64,000 bases of DNA from Flavihumibacter sp. UBA7668 (GCF_002483205.1 NZ_DLHM01000005.1:199951-263950), one strand, 5' to 3'; shown: positions 1-8,326, numbered from the stretch's first letter. Made by a program: numbers and translations. The notes: generated from the letters alone by a model not told the origin.

Positions 1-1384
1 AAAGGGGTAATGCTCCTGGTGCAAAACTAAGGTTTCCACCAACTTCAAGAAATGAAGGGTTGGATAAAGAACCACCAATACTGATAAATGAACCGTTTGT
101 AATTGTCAGATCATTTGTAGCGATTAATCGATCTCCGAACTCAATGTTCATAAATCCGGAAGGACTGGTATTATCCAGCACAAGATTATAAAAAGAAGTT
201 GAACCATTTATAGCTGGAGAACTTACACTGTAATTTCTCTGAACATTAGATTGGAAAACAACTGTTCCATTATTACCTGCAAAGCTTCCTGAATTGCTAA
301 AATTCCCGTTGAATGTCATTGTTCCCGCAGATCCAATAATTGACCCACCAGTTCCGATATTAAAATTTGTATAATCCCAATTCACATTATCGCCGTCTGG
401 AAAATCAAGTGTACCTGAATTTAAGTTCATTGTTGAATTGGCAACAGAATTCAAATTAATCAAATTGCCTGGGAGATCAGTAACAAATGTTAAGGTTGAT
501 GCAGCATTTGACTTATTAATTGCAATGGTACTTCCACTTTGTTGTGTAAGGGGTGCATTAATATTTATTATGCCATTTGATGCGCCTACGAATTCAAAAT
601 TTGCAATAATTCCAAGTGATGTTTGAGCCACTGTTAAACCTGCACCTACCTGAATGGAGGCACTAGCTGCTCTAAATAATCCGCTCGTAAGTATCAGGTT
701 ATTGGAGATAATAACCTGATCACCAACTCCAACATTCAAATTATTTGAGGCTGGAGTTGTTTTGTTAACTTCCAAATTATAGAATGTAATAGTTCCTGCG
801 CCTGCACCATTGTTGTTGATAGCAGCATTATTTGGGCCACCAAAAATAGCCGTACTGGTTCCTGCAAGAAAATTGTGAGCAGGAGTTGTTGTTGTTATGT
901 TTCTCAGGAAGGTCATATTTCCTGAACCATTAAATGTTCCTCCATTAAAAGTTACGGCATCAGTAAATAGAGTGGAGGTGCTACCAGTAGTAAATGTTCC
1001 CCCATTTTGGATAAAATAAACTCCAATACTGGAAATTGCTGGCAATGTTATTGTGCCACCGTTTATTAATGCGCTTGCCTGAATGGTCAGCGAATTTGTA
1101 CCTCCCGGACTTATTGTTCCTGAATAACCAGCACCAACATTCAAGCTTCTGATGGTAATATCAGGAATATCAAGTATACAATTGGCATCACTAACACCAT
1201 CAAATTGTGCCGATTGACCGGCTACCGGTGCGCCAGCACCACCAGAACCTCCGGTAGAGTTTGACCAGTTAGCGGGGTTTGACCAGTTTCCGGAAGCTCC
1301 GGGCGCAACCCAAAATTTTGCTTGCGCAAATGCGCCGGTTGAAATAAATAAGAGTAGGATTGAGACGTGTACAAGTCTTCTCAT
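1..1384 (-). CDS. Large secreted repeat (adhesin-like) protein, 5' part only
   Basis: An open frame runs from an ATG at 1384 through the window edge without a stop, giving 461 residues. The first 20 residues (MRRLVHVSILLLFISTGAFA) form a clear Sec signal peptide with an AFA-Q cleavage site. The mature part opens with FWVAPGASGNWSNPANWSN and then consists of low-complexity stretches rich in Gly, Asn, Ser and Thr with recurring 'NNLTI', 'GTITF' and 'NGGTF' patterns. This is typical of beta-helical surface proteins of Bacteroidota, which often end in a type IX secretion domain. That end lies outside the window, so the export route and ligand are unknown. Family assignment is by composition only; a filamentous haemagglutinin-like adhesin is one possibility. 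Confidence 0.75.
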   Translation of the reverse strand, partial: MRRLVHVSILLLFISTGAFAQAKFWVAPGASGNWSNPANWSNSTGGSGGAGAPVAGQSAQFDGVSDANCILDIPDITIRSLNVGAGYSGTISPGGTNSLTIQASALINGGTITLPAISSIGVYFIQNGGTFTTGSTSTLFTDAVTFNGGTFNGSGNMTFLRNITTTTPAHNFLAGTSTAIFGGPNNAAINNNGAGAGTITFYNLEVNKTTPASNNLNVGVGDQVIISNNLILTSGLFRAASASIQVGAGLTVAQTSLGIIANFEFVGASNGIININAPLTQQSGSTIAINKSNAASTLTFVTDLPGNLINLNSVANSTMNLNSGTLDFPDGDNVNWDYTNFNIGTGGSIIGSAGTMTFNGNFSNSGSFAGNNGTVVFQSNVQRNYSVSSPAINGSTSFYNLVLDNTSPSGFMNIEFGDRLIATNDLTITNGSFISIGGSLSNPSFLEVGGNLSFAPGALPL

Positions 1385-1557
1385 GGTAGAGTATTTATGA
1401 AAAAAGAGGTTCATGGATAACACAGTTTTAAAAATGACTAAATAACCATAGTGCCAGGCACCTGGTTACGGTTCAGGAAATAGTCTTTAATAGAAGAATG
1501 GAAAACTGTGGTTATTCCGGAGGATTTTGGAAGACTTGGACTAAAGCACAAACAAAA

Positions 1558-1582
1558 ATAGTCATATCCAAGATATGACTAT
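1558..1582 (-). terminator. Intrinsic terminator after the L,D-transpeptidase gene
   Basis: Eleven-base perfect arms (1558-1568 and 1572-1582) enclose a 3-base loop. On the minus strand they are followed by a T-rich run (TTTTTGTTTG). It lies 33 bases past the stop of the minus-strand gene at 1615. Confidence 0.75.
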
Positions 1583-1614
1583 AATTTTAACTAATTTATT
1601 TATTACCAGTATTT

Positions 1615-2172
1615 TTACTTACGTATGGTCACTTTGGTACCGATTGGGATCATTTCATACAATTCATCCATTTCAGATCGTTTCAGGCTGACACAGCCAT
1701 TGGTCCAGTTTTGAAAATAATCTACGGCCATATCATCCCGCATCCAGGTACCATGAATTGCGATGCCATTTCCTATTCCTTTGTTCTTGGGAATCAATCC
1801 TTTAGTCTTTCTGTCTTTGTATTTTGCCCAGTCTGCAGGCGTCGGATAGTCCAATAGCATAATTTTCCCCCACTTATCATGTGGTCTTTTGGAGATGATT
1901 TTGTACTCCCCTTCAGGTGTTTTTCGGTCTCCTTCCCACATTTTGTCGCCGAGGGTTTTTTCTCCGAAAACTACCGGATAGGTGGCATACCATCCCTCAT
2001 CATCGAAGATGCTGAGTTCATAATCGGTTTTATCGACCATAAGCCGGGGAGTGCCGTTCAATTCAGAATTCAGGCGATTAAAGCGCACTTTCCGGTAATT
2101 ATGCCCGGAAAAGGACAGGAGGCCAACGGTGCAGAGGGCCAATAAGGATACGGATACGCGTGAGAGCTGCAT
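1615..2172 (-). CDS. L,D-transpeptidase (YkuD) family protein
   Basis: The 185-residue protein has an N-terminal hydrophobic signal or anchor (residues 5-22) and a YkuD catalytic domain. The conserved His-Gly (H140-G141, in IAIHGTW) and catalytic Cys (C160, in TNGCVSL) are present, with the expected spacing of about 20 residues. The usual SxGC(I/V)R signature reads TNGCVS, so the Arg after Cys-Val is replaced by Ser. Family members form 3-3 peptidoglycan cross-links or attach lipoproteins in the periplasm, and some act as carboxypeptidases. It is a single gene with its own terminator downstream. Its exact substrate cannot be read from the sequence. Confidence 0.9.
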   Translation of the reverse strand: MQLSRVSVSLLALCTVGLLSFSGHNYRKVRFNRLNSELNGTPRLMVDKTDYELSIFDDEGWYATYPVVFGEKTLGDKMWEGDRKTPEGEYKIISKRPHDKWGKIMLLDYPTPADWAKYKDRKTKGLIPKNKGIGNGIAIHGTWMRDDMAVDYFQNWTNGCVSLKRSEMDELYEMIPIGTKVTIRK

Positions 2173-2274
2173 ATAGTTGATTTTTTAAAACTAGCTTCAA
2201 CGGTTAGGGTATCACAAAAACGTTGCCTGTTATTCATTTATTTCGGCTGTGGATAAACTTTGGATAAACTTAAC

Positions 2275-2302
2275 AATAAAGCCCCTGAAAAAGGGCTTTA
2301 TT
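2275..2302 (-). terminator. Hairpin terminator after the LysM gene
   Basis: Ten-base arms (AATAAAGCCC at 2275-2284, GGGCTTTATT at 2293-2302) surround an 8-base loop, just past the stop of the minus-strand LysM gene at 2317. The following T-tract is weak (TTATTGTTAAG). Confidence 0.55.
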
Positions 2303-2316
2303 ATATTGATGATCAT

Positions 2317-2694
2317 TTATTTACGTGGTATTTTTAATTGCCATCCGGGCTGGATCAAATCCGGATTTTTAATCTGGTCGGTGTTCGCTTCGTAAATATC
2401 CTTCCAGCTTAATCCGGGGTATTTCTTAGCAATTTTACTCAAGTTGTCACCTGATTTTACTGTATAGAGCTCTTCCGCCCCTTCTGCCAGACTCAGATTC
2501 ATGATCAGGTCTGAATCACGGAATTCAGGATTCAGGGTTTCGTAATGGTCCCAAATTGCGTCCTTAACTGCTGCACTGGGTGCTATACCATCTATGTACA
2601 GTACTCCATCCTGCTCCCTCACTTCTAAATTGCTAACACCCTCCCGGGTAGCAAGGTCAACCAGGCTTTTGTATTTATTATCCTGCAGTGCCAT
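2317..2694 (-). CDS. BON/LysM domain protein (YgaU-like)
   Basis: The 125-residue protein has a BON-like segment (about residues 10-68, 'GVLYIDGIAPSAAVKDAIWD') followed by a C-terminal LysM domain (about 75-122, 'YTVKSGDNLSKIAKKY...GWQLKIP'). LysM binds GlcNAc-containing polymers, usually peptidoglycan. The BON-LysM order matches E. coli YgaU (Kbp), a small potassium-binding protein, although the ion was not confirmed here. There is no signal peptide, so the protein may be cytoplasmic like Kbp. It is the last gene of a three-gene minus-strand run (3637 to 2317); the gap to the BON lipoprotein upstream is 11 bases, so co-transcription is likely. Confidence 0.85.
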   Translation of the reverse strand: MALQDNKYKSLVDLATREGVSNLEVREQDGVLYIDGIAPSAAVKDAIWDHYETLNPEFRDSDLIMNLSLAEGAEELYTVKSGDNLSKIAKKYPGLSWKDIYEANTDQIKNPDLIQPGWQLKIPRK

Positions 2695-2705
2695 AATTTG
2701 GTAGT

Positions 2706-3185
2706 TTATTTGATGGTTAATTTGTTTTCAATTTTTTTAGGTTTCAACTCATTAAGCTTAACCATCAATCCCTGCAGATCGGCTTTTTTAATTTCACCGG
2801 TTAAGGTTATAACGCCATCCTGCACCGCTGCCTGAACTTTAGAGAGGCTTAAAGAAGAAATGGCAGCATTGGCTGTTTCCTGTAAAGTGGTATCGGGATT
2901 AATAACAACAGGCGCAGGAGGAGGTGGAATGGTGAGGTTACTGCTGACTGATTTTACCCCTTTTACTCCTTTCGCGGCTGTTTCTGCTGCTGATCGGGTG
3001 GCTTCGTCTGCAACCTCACCGTTTAAGGTGGCAATTCCGTCTTTTACCGATACCTGAACGCCCGGATATGCTCCCAATGCGGTTGCCAGACTTTTTTCAA
3101 TATCGGCATCCTTGGGTTTACAACCGGTAAAGGCAACTAATCCAACAAGGAATAGTGCCCAAAGCAATCTGCTGATTCTGTTCAT
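2706..3185 (-). CDS. BON-domain lipoprotein
   Basis: The 159-residue protein begins with a lipoprotein signal ending in a lipobox (AFTGC, Cys22). Two BON domains follow (about 28-86 and 100-158), each with the 'V.V.DGIATLNGEV' or 'VQAAVQDGVITLTGEI' core, separated by a proline-rich linker (PPPPAPVV). BON domains in this setting are thought to bind lipids or membranes, as in OsmY and DolP. It is therefore probably anchored in the outer or inner membrane facing the periplasm. It sits between a BON/LysM gene and a DUF4332 gene in one transcription unit, suggesting an envelope-maintenance role. No enzymatic motif is visible. Confidence 0.85.
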   Translation of the reverse strand: MNRISRLLWALFLVGLVAFTGCKPKDADIEKSLATALGAYPGVQVSVKDGIATLNGEVADEATRSAAETAAKGVKGVKSVSSNLTIPPPPAPVVINPDTTLQETANAAISSLSLSKVQAAVQDGVITLTGEIKKADLQGLMVKLNELKPKKIENKLTIK

Positions 3186-3229
3186 ACTAATTATGGTTTA
3201 ATGGTGAAAAAGCAAGGTTGAGGAGTTTT

Positions 3230-3637
3230 CTAATGAAATACTCTGGGTTCCATTTCTTTGGCAGACTGGATCATTTCTTCCAGCATTTCAACAGAGGGTA
3301 CTTTCCCGGATAAACCAAACTGATTATTTACTTCCACCAGTTTCGTATGCAGGTTTGCCGGATTTCTGGTAGCCAGTTCCTTTACCGTATCTACTCCAGC
3401 TGCTTCCAGAAGCTCAGCCGTTTGTCCGGCTATGCCATTGATCCGCATCAGATCAGCATGGTTGACCCAGGTAAGAATCAATGATTCAGGCAGTTTGGAG
3501 CCTGCTGCAAGCACTTCTCTTCCAGCTTTTGTTCCGGCTTTCTGGAGCAGATCCCCAGTGGTTTTAATTCCATGTGCCTCCAGTTTTGCAGCATAAGTGC
3601 TTCCGATGCCTTCGATGTCTATTACATTATACGCCAT
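3230..3637 (-). CDS. DUF4332 helix-hairpin-helix protein
   Basis: The 135-residue soluble protein contains two helix-hairpin-helix-like units: 'DIEGIGSTYAAKLEAHGIKTTGDLL' near the N-terminus and 'RINGIAGQTAELLEAAGVDTVKELA' in the middle. This is the pattern of DUF4332, related to nucleic-acid-binding HhH folds. No signal peptide or catalytic residues are seen. It is first in the run DUF4332 - BON lipoprotein - BON/LysM, with 44 bases to the next gene. Upstream on the minus strand a TATATTTA element precedes the ATG by about 25 bases and could be its promoter. Function is unknown; DNA or RNA binding is only inferred from the fold. Confidence 0.8.
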   Translation of the reverse strand: MAYNVIDIEGIGSTYAAKLEAHGIKTTGDLLQKAGTKAGREVLAAGSKLPESLILTWVNHADLMRINGIAGQTAELLEAAGVDTVKELATRNPANLHTKLVEVNNQFGLSGKVPSVEMLEEMIQSAKEMEPRVFH

Positions 3638-3707
3638 AGTTCCTTTCTTTGATTTATCTAAATATACAAATTGTGGATAGCCTAAGTACTTATCTGTATA
3701 TTATTAA

Positions 3708-3738
3708 TAAAAAAACAGCCTGCAATTAGCAGGCTGTT
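3708..3738 (-). terminator. Intrinsic terminator after the outer-membrane barrel gene
   Basis: AACAGCCTGC (3714-3723) pairs with GCAGGCTGTT (3729-3738) around a 5-base loop. On the minus strand it is followed by seven T residues. It ends the sigma/anti-sigma/barrel transcription unit. Confidence 0.85.
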
Positions 3739-3759
3739 TAAGTATCAGGTATTTTATAA

Positions 3760-4599
3760 TCAGAAGGTGCTGAGACGCAGACCTACTGTATAAGGGGTGA
3801 AGTCAAGCCCTTTTTTAAACATGGATTCTGTAGCATAGGAGCCAAAGACCTGAACCGGACCAAGATGAAGTTCACCAACATAAGCCAGCTTGAAATCATT
3901 CAGTCCCAGATTGCCTTTCAGTTTTTCCTTTCCAGTTTCATCACTCCGGTATTTCTGTCTGGATCCATAGAGATAACTGCCACTTATACCCGCACTGATG
4001 CCAAATGAACGTTCCAGTGATTTCTTCGGAGTGAAATTTATATTCAGCATAACGGGCACGGTGATATAATTCATGGCCAGTTTGTTTTTGTTGTAATCGA
4101 TGTCCTGATCCACATAAACGGAAGGTGGATTCTTTGTAAAACGAATGTCTTCCTCAAAGCGGAAATTATAGAATTCCAATCCCGCACCATACCGAAGGTT
4201 TACCACATGTTTGATCATATTGAGACGCCCCTGTACAAACCAGATATTCACATTGATTGATTTGGAATTCCGGAGATTGAAATCATCCCCATCCATACCC
4301 GGCGCAAAAGCCTGGGCTTCGGCACTGTTGTAATTAGTGTTATCAACAAAGTTATTGAAGCCAAGGTCGAAAGCAAACCAATACGTGGAGTTATTGGATT
4401 TTCTGTTATACCGGCGATGTTTCAATTGAATATTGACATCCCTGTTCTGGCTGGCAGATTGGCCATTTTTCAGGATGATGATATTGCCGATTCGCATGGT
4501 ATCTCCTTCGGGGGAGCTTTGTTTGGTGCTGTCTGTTTGGGCCTGTACTCCGGTAAGGGCACTAATTGCCAGGGCCAAGAGGCTGATCTTCTTTAGCAT
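3760..4599 (-). CDS. Outer-membrane beta-barrel protein
   Basis: The 279-residue protein has a Sec signal peptide (residues 1-20, ending VQAQ). It is followed by a short polar linker and alternating aromatic/hydrophobic strands ('YWFAFDLGFNNF', 'LRYGAGLEFYNFRF', 'AYVGELHLGPVQVFGSYA'), and ends in Phe ('GLRLSTF'), as expected of an outer-membrane barrel. It resembles the porin-like 'outer membrane beta-barrel' proteins common in Bacteroidota. It lies directly downstream of the ECF sigma factor (6247) and anti-sigma-like protein (5736) and shares their direction, so it is probably their co-transcribed target or effector. A terminator follows at 3714-3738. Confidence 0.8.
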   Translation of the reverse strand: MLKKISLLALAISALTGVQAQTDSTKQSSPEGDTMRIGNIIILKNGQSASQNRDVNIQLKHRRYNRKSNNSTYWFAFDLGFNNFVDNTNYNSAEAQAFAPGMDGDDFNLRNSKSINVNIWFVQGRLNMIKHVVNLRYGAGLEFYNFRFEEDIRFTKNPPSVYVDQDIDYNKNKLAMNYITVPVMLNINFTPKKSLERSFGISAGISGSYLYGSRQKYRSDETGKEKLKGNLGLNDFKLAYVGELHLGPVQVFGSYATESMFKKGLDFTPYTVGLRLSTF

Positions 4600-4626
4600 A
4601 TAGGTGATTTTTCTATTTTTTATGTA

Positions 4627-5736
4627 TTACTGTTCATTGGAGGCGGTAAACACGCCGCTTTTTGCCCGGTCTTCAGATAAGGGGTTGTTTTTATCTATAA
4701 ATCGACTGGCTTTTCTTAATAACCCGCGGAGTGGCGTTTTCCGAACCACCTCTTTACCGGGAACAAAAACGAAATCATCTCCGTTTTGGTCATTCATGGC
4801 AACCACGATAATCGTTTGGTCGCTTGTTTTAACCGGAATGATGCGGTCTTTCGGATTTGGTACTTCCAGTTTGGCAATCGATCCGGCATCCGGCTCCTCA
4901 ATTTTATGGGCGATGGAACCTATAGCAGGTAGCCTAACTGCTCCGGATAGTTCCGGCAAACTGGCCGCTGGTAGGGCTGTATTTGAAGTTGTTGGTTTGG
5001 TTGCCGGATTGGATTTTTTTTGGTTAACTGCCAGCTGATCTGAAACTGCTGCTCCATGCTGGTTTTTTTGCGGCAATTGTGTTTCGATTTTGACCTCCTT
5101 TTCCAGCTTTTCTGCAGGTTCTTTCAGGCGGGCTGCCAGATCAGGCCTGGATTCAGTAGGAGCTGGATGAATGTTTTCTTTACCGGATTCGGTACTAGCA
5201 ATCGAAGTGGTTGAATTCTTTTCCTGCCTCATCCAGAAAACCCCCAATGATAATACTAACAAAGCTGCTGCTGCATATCGGGCCCAAACCGGGAACATTG
5301 GACGAACCCTGCTTTCTTCTTTTCTATAAAGCAGGTCCTTATCTGGAAATACTATACCGGTATCAGGCCTTAGTTTGGTCTTTTGAATCAATTCAAATTC
5401 AGCCTGAAACTCAGGATTGGTATAAACAAATTGCTCCGTTGCTGCTTTTTCTTCATTGTTTAATTCATCATCTGTATACTGTACAAAAAAGGATTCATGG
5501 TTGGATATATTAACCAGACTATTGGTGTCCTCCGTACGAAATAGCCTTGATTTATCTGGAAATACAGCTGTTGGTGTCTCCTGGGGAAGAACAACGGAGG
5601 AAAGCATATCCATTTCTACCTGCAGATCCGGATTGGACCGGAGGAATTCTTCCACTTCCAATTTTTCAGCTTCGTTTAATTCCTGATCCACATAGAGCAG
5701 GAAAAAGACTTCGTAATTATTTCTGTTAATGTTCAT
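4627..5736 (-). CDS. Putative anti-sigma factor with duplicated N-terminal module
   Basis: The 369-residue protein lies 25 bases downstream of an ECF sigma gene, the usual place for its anti-sigma factor. The cytoplasmic N-terminal half holds two tandem copies of a roughly 62-residue module (about 8-70 and 80-141). Both share the pattern 'FF..Y.D.EL..EEK...E.F...NP..Q.E' and then 'VFPDK..L.R.E'. One transmembrane helix follows (about 151-168). The remaining 200 residues are Lys/Glu/Pro-rich and low complexity, predicted periplasmic. No zinc-binding His/Cys cluster is seen, so it is not a classical ZAS anti-sigma. The assignment rests on position and topology. Confidence 0.7.
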   Translation of the reverse strand: MNINRNNYEVFFLLYVDQELNEAEKLEVEEFLRSNPDLQVEMDMLSSVVLPQETPTAVFPDKSRLFRTEDTNSLVNISNHESFFVQYTDDELNNEEKAATEQFVYTNPEFQAEFELIQKTKLRPDTGIVFPDKDLLYRKEESRVRPMFPVWARYAAAALLVLSLGVFWMRQEKNSTTSIASTESGKENIHPAPTESRPDLAARLKEPAEKLEKEVKIETQLPQKNQHGAAVSDQLAVNQKKSNPATKPTTSNTALPAASLPELSGAVRLPAIGSIAHKIEEPDAGSIAKLEVPNPKDRIIPVKTSDQTIIVVAMNDQNGDDFVFVPGKEVVRKTPLRGLLRKASRFIDKNNPLSEDRAKSGVFTASNEQ

Positions 5737-5761
5737 GGCGTCAAGATTTTGGGTACTTCAA

Positions 5762-6247
5762 TTACAACACATTCTCCGGACTCACCAGGTAATTCTTCAG
5801 CTGAATTCTGGCCCGGTGCAGGTACACTTTTACCTGACTCTCACTAAGTGAGGTAATTTGTCCGATTTCTTCATAGGAATAGCCTTCATAATCCTTCAGC
5901 AACACCAGACTCCGTTGGGTTTCGCTCAATCGGGAAAGTGCTTCTTCCAACACTTTTTTAAGATTGCTAACCGGACGGTTAATGGTTCGGGTTGTTTCAG
6001 CAAACTCCTCTTTAAGCTGGATGCGTTTGGATTTCCGGAGATGATCAATCATCTGGTGATATGCTACGGTAAACAAATAACTTTTGCTTTTATCGTATTC
6101 GATCGAATCCCGGTGCTGCCACATTTTTTCAAATGCTGACTGCACTATATCCTGTGCGTCCTCCTCGTGCCGGAGGTTCTTTAGTATAAATCGGTACACA
6201 TTGTCGGCGTACGTCCTCACACATTCATTGTATTCCCTCTCTGTCAT
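5762..6247 (-). CDS. ECF-family RNA polymerase sigma factor
   Basis: The 161-residue protein contains sigma region 2 ('VRTYADNVYRFILKNLRHEEDAQDIVQSAFEKMW') and region 4 ('ALSRLSETQRSLVLLKDYEGYSYEEIGQITSLSESQVKVYLHRARIQLKNYL'), the two parts of an ECF sigma factor. It would direct RNA polymerase to its own regulon. Downstream genes on the same strand encode an anti-sigma-like membrane protein and a beta-barrel, forming the unit 6247 to 3760. The start at 6247 matches the usual N-terminus just before region 2. The signal it responds to cannot be seen. Confidence 0.92.
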   Translation of the reverse strand: MTEREYNECVRTYADNVYRFILKNLRHEEDAQDIVQSAFEKMWQHRDSIEYDKSKSYLFTVAYHQMIDHLRKSKRIQLKEEFAETTRTINRPVSNLKKVLEEALSRLSETQRSLVLLKDYEGYSYEEIGQITSLSESQVKVYLHRARIQLKNYLVSPENVL

Positions 6248-6318
6248 AAACAGTTTTGTTGAATTTTCAGTCGGTTCTATAGGTTATACGGATGAAGAAA
6301 GCATAAAGTTACAGGACA

Positions 6319-6357
6319 AGGGAGAAAAAGGAGAAAAAGGGGAAAAAGGGGGAAAAG
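6319..6357. repeat. GGAGAAAAA-type purine repeat (intergenic copy)
   Basis: About four imperfect copies of a 9-base unit (GGAGAAAAA, drifting to GGGGAAAAA) lie between the ECF sigma start and the 3' end of the small membrane protein gene at 6361. The same unit recurs inside coding sequence at 31.8, 42.3, 53.6 and 54.9 kb. This copy is non-coding. Confidence 0.8.
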
Positions 6358-6360
6358 TGT

Positions 6361-6591
6361 TTAGAAGCTGATAGAAAGCAAATTACCGGTTAAGGCTTCA
6401 AAAATGATGGAACTGCTGGCCGGGAGAGGAGTGCTGTCTATTTTTTGCAATTCCTCGCATGGAATGTTTTCTGCACTGGTAATATGTGCAGCAGTACCAA
6501 GGCGGGCGATAAAGGAAAAACTCAGGATTACCACAGCCAGCGCCACCAATGTGACAAAAATTAATTTTGGATGAGTAATCGTTGGTTTCAT
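6361..6591 (-). CDS. Small single-pass membrane protein, unknown
   Basis: The frame encodes 76 residues: a short polar start (MKPTITHPK), one strong hydrophobic helix (about residues 10-29, 'LIFVTLVALAVVILSFSFIA') and a 45-residue polar tail with one Cys. I do not recognise a family. The coding stretch is separate from both neighbours and no competing longer frame covers it. The purine repeat at 6319-6357 lies immediately past its stop. It may be a small inner-membrane protein or a fragment, and there is no support for a function. Confidence 0.5.
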   Translation of the reverse strand: MKPTITHPKLIFVTLVALAVVILSFSFIARLGTAAHITSAENIPCEELQKIDSTPLPASSSIIFEALTGNLLSISF

Positions 6592-6700
6592 GCCGCGGTT
6601 TTCAGAATTAGACGCAAGATAGATGCCTCTTGTTACAGCGAATAGTAAAAAAAGTTAAATAAAATTGAATTTGATAAAACCCAATCGATTTCACGAACAG

Positions 6701-6730
6701 TTGTTAGCGAAATTTTCTTCCTTATTTTTA
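6701..6730 (+). promoter_or_regulatory. Putative promoter of kbl
   Basis: A TTG at 6701-6703 is followed after 19 bases by TATTTTTA at 6723-6730. This fits the Bacteroidota -33/-7 promoter (TTTG, TAnnTTTG) with one mismatch, 17 bases before the kbl ATG. Confidence 0.45.
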
Positions 6731-6747
6731 CGCACTAAACAGGAACT

Positions 6748-7941
6748 ATGAACGAGAATTTTGTAAAACGGATAGCAGCGGAGTTGAATGAAATTGAAAC
6801 AGCAGGTTTGTTTAAAAAAGAACGCATCATAACCAGCGAACAGGGACCGGAAATAATGGTGAACGGAAAAAAAGTGCTGAACTTTTGCGCCAATAATTAC
6901 CTGGGATTATCGTCACATCCAAAAGTGATTGAGGCAGCTCATCGGGCAATAGATACACATGGATATGGAATGAGCAGTGTTCGCTTTATTTGCGGAACGC
7001 AGGATATTCATAAAACACTGGAGAAAAAAATTGCCGACTTTCTGGGTACTGAAGATACCATCCTTTATGCCGCCGCATTTGATGCCAATGGTGGTGTGTT
7101 TGAACCGTTGTTTGGCGCTGAAGATGCCATCATTTCGGATGAATTGAATCACGCATCCATAATTGATGGCGTGCGGCTCTGTAAAGCGCAACGTTACCGC
7201 TATAAGCATAATAATATGGAGGATCTGGAAGCACAGCTGAAAGCATCTTCCAACGCCCGCAGCCGGATTATTGTTACCGATGGCTCCTTCAGTATGGATG
7301 GAACCATTGCCCAGCTGGATAAAATTTGCGACCTGGCCGATCAGTACGACGCTATTGTGATGATTGACGAATGCCATTCCTCCGGTTTCCTTGGAAAAAC
7401 CGGCAGAGGTACACATGAATACCGGGGTGTGATGGGCAGGATTGATATTATAACCGGCACCCTGGGCAAAGCACTGGGCGGTGCTTCGGGGGGCTTCACC
7501 AGCGGCAGAAAAGAGATCATCGAAATGCTGCGCCAAAGAAGCCGACCTTACCTGTTCAGTAATACCGTCGCTCCCTCCATTGTTGGTGCATCAATTGCTG
7601 TTCTGGATATGTTAAGTGAAACTACAGAGCTGCGCGATCGCCTTGAGTTCAATACCGGGTATTTCCGTAAAGAAATGACTGCTGCAGGGTTTGATATTAA
7701 ACCGGGCGACCACCCGATAGTGCCCATTATGTTATACGATGCAGTAGTGGCACAACAATTTGCCTCCCGATTATTGGAGGAAGGCGTGTATGTAATCGGT
7801 TTTTTCTTCCCGGTAGTTGCAAAAGGTCAGGCAAGAATCCGGGTACAGTTAAGTGCTGCACATACCCAGGCTCACCTGGATAAAGCAATTGCCGCATTCA
7901 CAAAAGTAGGCCAGGAGCTGGGTGTTATTTTGAAGCGATAA
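6748..7941 (+). CDS. kbl: Glycine C-acetyltransferase (2-amino-3-ketobutyrate CoA ligase)
   Basis: The 397-residue protein matches the full length of Kbl, a fold-type I PLP enzyme of the alpha-oxoamine synthase family. It cleaves 2-amino-3-ketobutyrate with CoA to glycine and acetyl-CoA in threonine breakdown. The PLP lysine is K241 in 'GTLGKALGGASGGF', and the cofactor Asp is D207 in 'MIDECHSSG'. Other landmarks are 'NFCANNYLGLSSHP' and 'DELNHASIIDG'. No threonine dehydrogenase gene lies beside it. The gene is monocistronic, and its 3' end overlaps that of the convergent ridA by 17 bases. Related KAS-type enzymes (BioF, SPT) are less likely given the near-collinear Kbl motifs. Confidence 0.93.
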   Translation: MNENFVKRIAAELNEIETAGLFKKERIITSEQGPEIMVNGKKVLNFCANNYLGLSSHPKVIEAAHRAIDTHGYGMSSVRFICGTQDIHKTLEKKIADFLGTEDTILYAAAFDANGGVFEPLFGAEDAIISDELNHASIIDGVRLCKAQRYRYKHNNMEDLEAQLKASSNARSRIIVTDGSFSMDGTIAQLDKICDLADQYDAIVMIDECHSSGFLGKTGRGTHEYRGVMGRIDIITGTLGKALGGASGGFTSGRKEIIEMLRQRSRPYLFSNTVAPSIVGASIAVLDMLSETTELRDRLEFNTGYFRKEMTAAGFDIKPGDHPIVPIMLYDAVVAQQFASRLLEEGVYVIGFFFPVVAKGQARIRVQLSAAHTQAHLDKAIAAFTKVGQELGVILKR

Positions 7942-8305
7942 GGCTGATTTCAACGTTTACATTACGGGGTAATCCTTTCACTGCTACAGTTTCCCGGGCT
8001 GGGTAATTGCCGTCAAAATATTTTCCATACACTTCATTAACTGCCGGAAAATTGGCCATATCAGTTAGGAAAATTGTTGCTTTTACTACCTCGGAAAAGC
8101 TGAAACCTGCCGCTTTCAATACTGCGTCCAGGTTTTTCATAACCTGTTCGGCTTCACCGGTAATATCGGTAGCTTCAATGGTATTGGTTGCGGGATTAAT
8201 GGGTACCTGTCCGGATATAAATAATAAGTTACCGGTTTGTACTGCCTGACTGTACGGCCCGATTGGAGAAGGGGCTTCTTGTGTATTGATGATCTTTTTT
8301 TCCAT
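7925..8305 (-). CDS. ridA: RidA family enamine/imine deaminase
   Basis: The 126-residue protein (start at 8305) is a standard-length RidA/YjgF/UK114 protein. It shows 'APSPIGPYSQAVQTGNLLFISGQVPINPATN', the catalytic Arg region near the C-terminus ('YPARETVAVKGLPRNVNVEISLIA') and the usual trimer-forming fold. RidA hydrolyses reactive 2-aminoacrylate and related enamines formed by PLP enzymes. An upstream in-frame extension to 8365 was rejected because family members start at 'MEKKIINT...'. On the minus strand a TATTTTTA element ends 4 bases before the ATG, suggesting a leaderless message. Its 3' end overlaps kbl, itself a PLP enzyme. Confidence 0.93.
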   Translation of the reverse strand: MEKKIINTQEAPSPIGPYSQAVQTGNLLFISGQVPINPATNTIEATDITGEAEQVMKNLDAVLKAAGFSFSEVVKATIFLTDMANFPAVNEVYGKYFDGNYPARETVAVKGLPRNVNVEISLIASK

Positions 8306-8326
8306 TTTGTAAAAATAATTGCTTTG

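Noticed and set aside
438..626. A 62-residue plus-strand frame
   Set aside because: It lies antisense within the long secreted-protein frame on the minus strand, which has a clear signal peptide and no stops.
6319..6357. Terminator for the ECF sigma unit
   Set aside because: The stretch is a purine-only repeat with no hairpin, and it lies upstream of the sigma start, not after a gene end on that strand.
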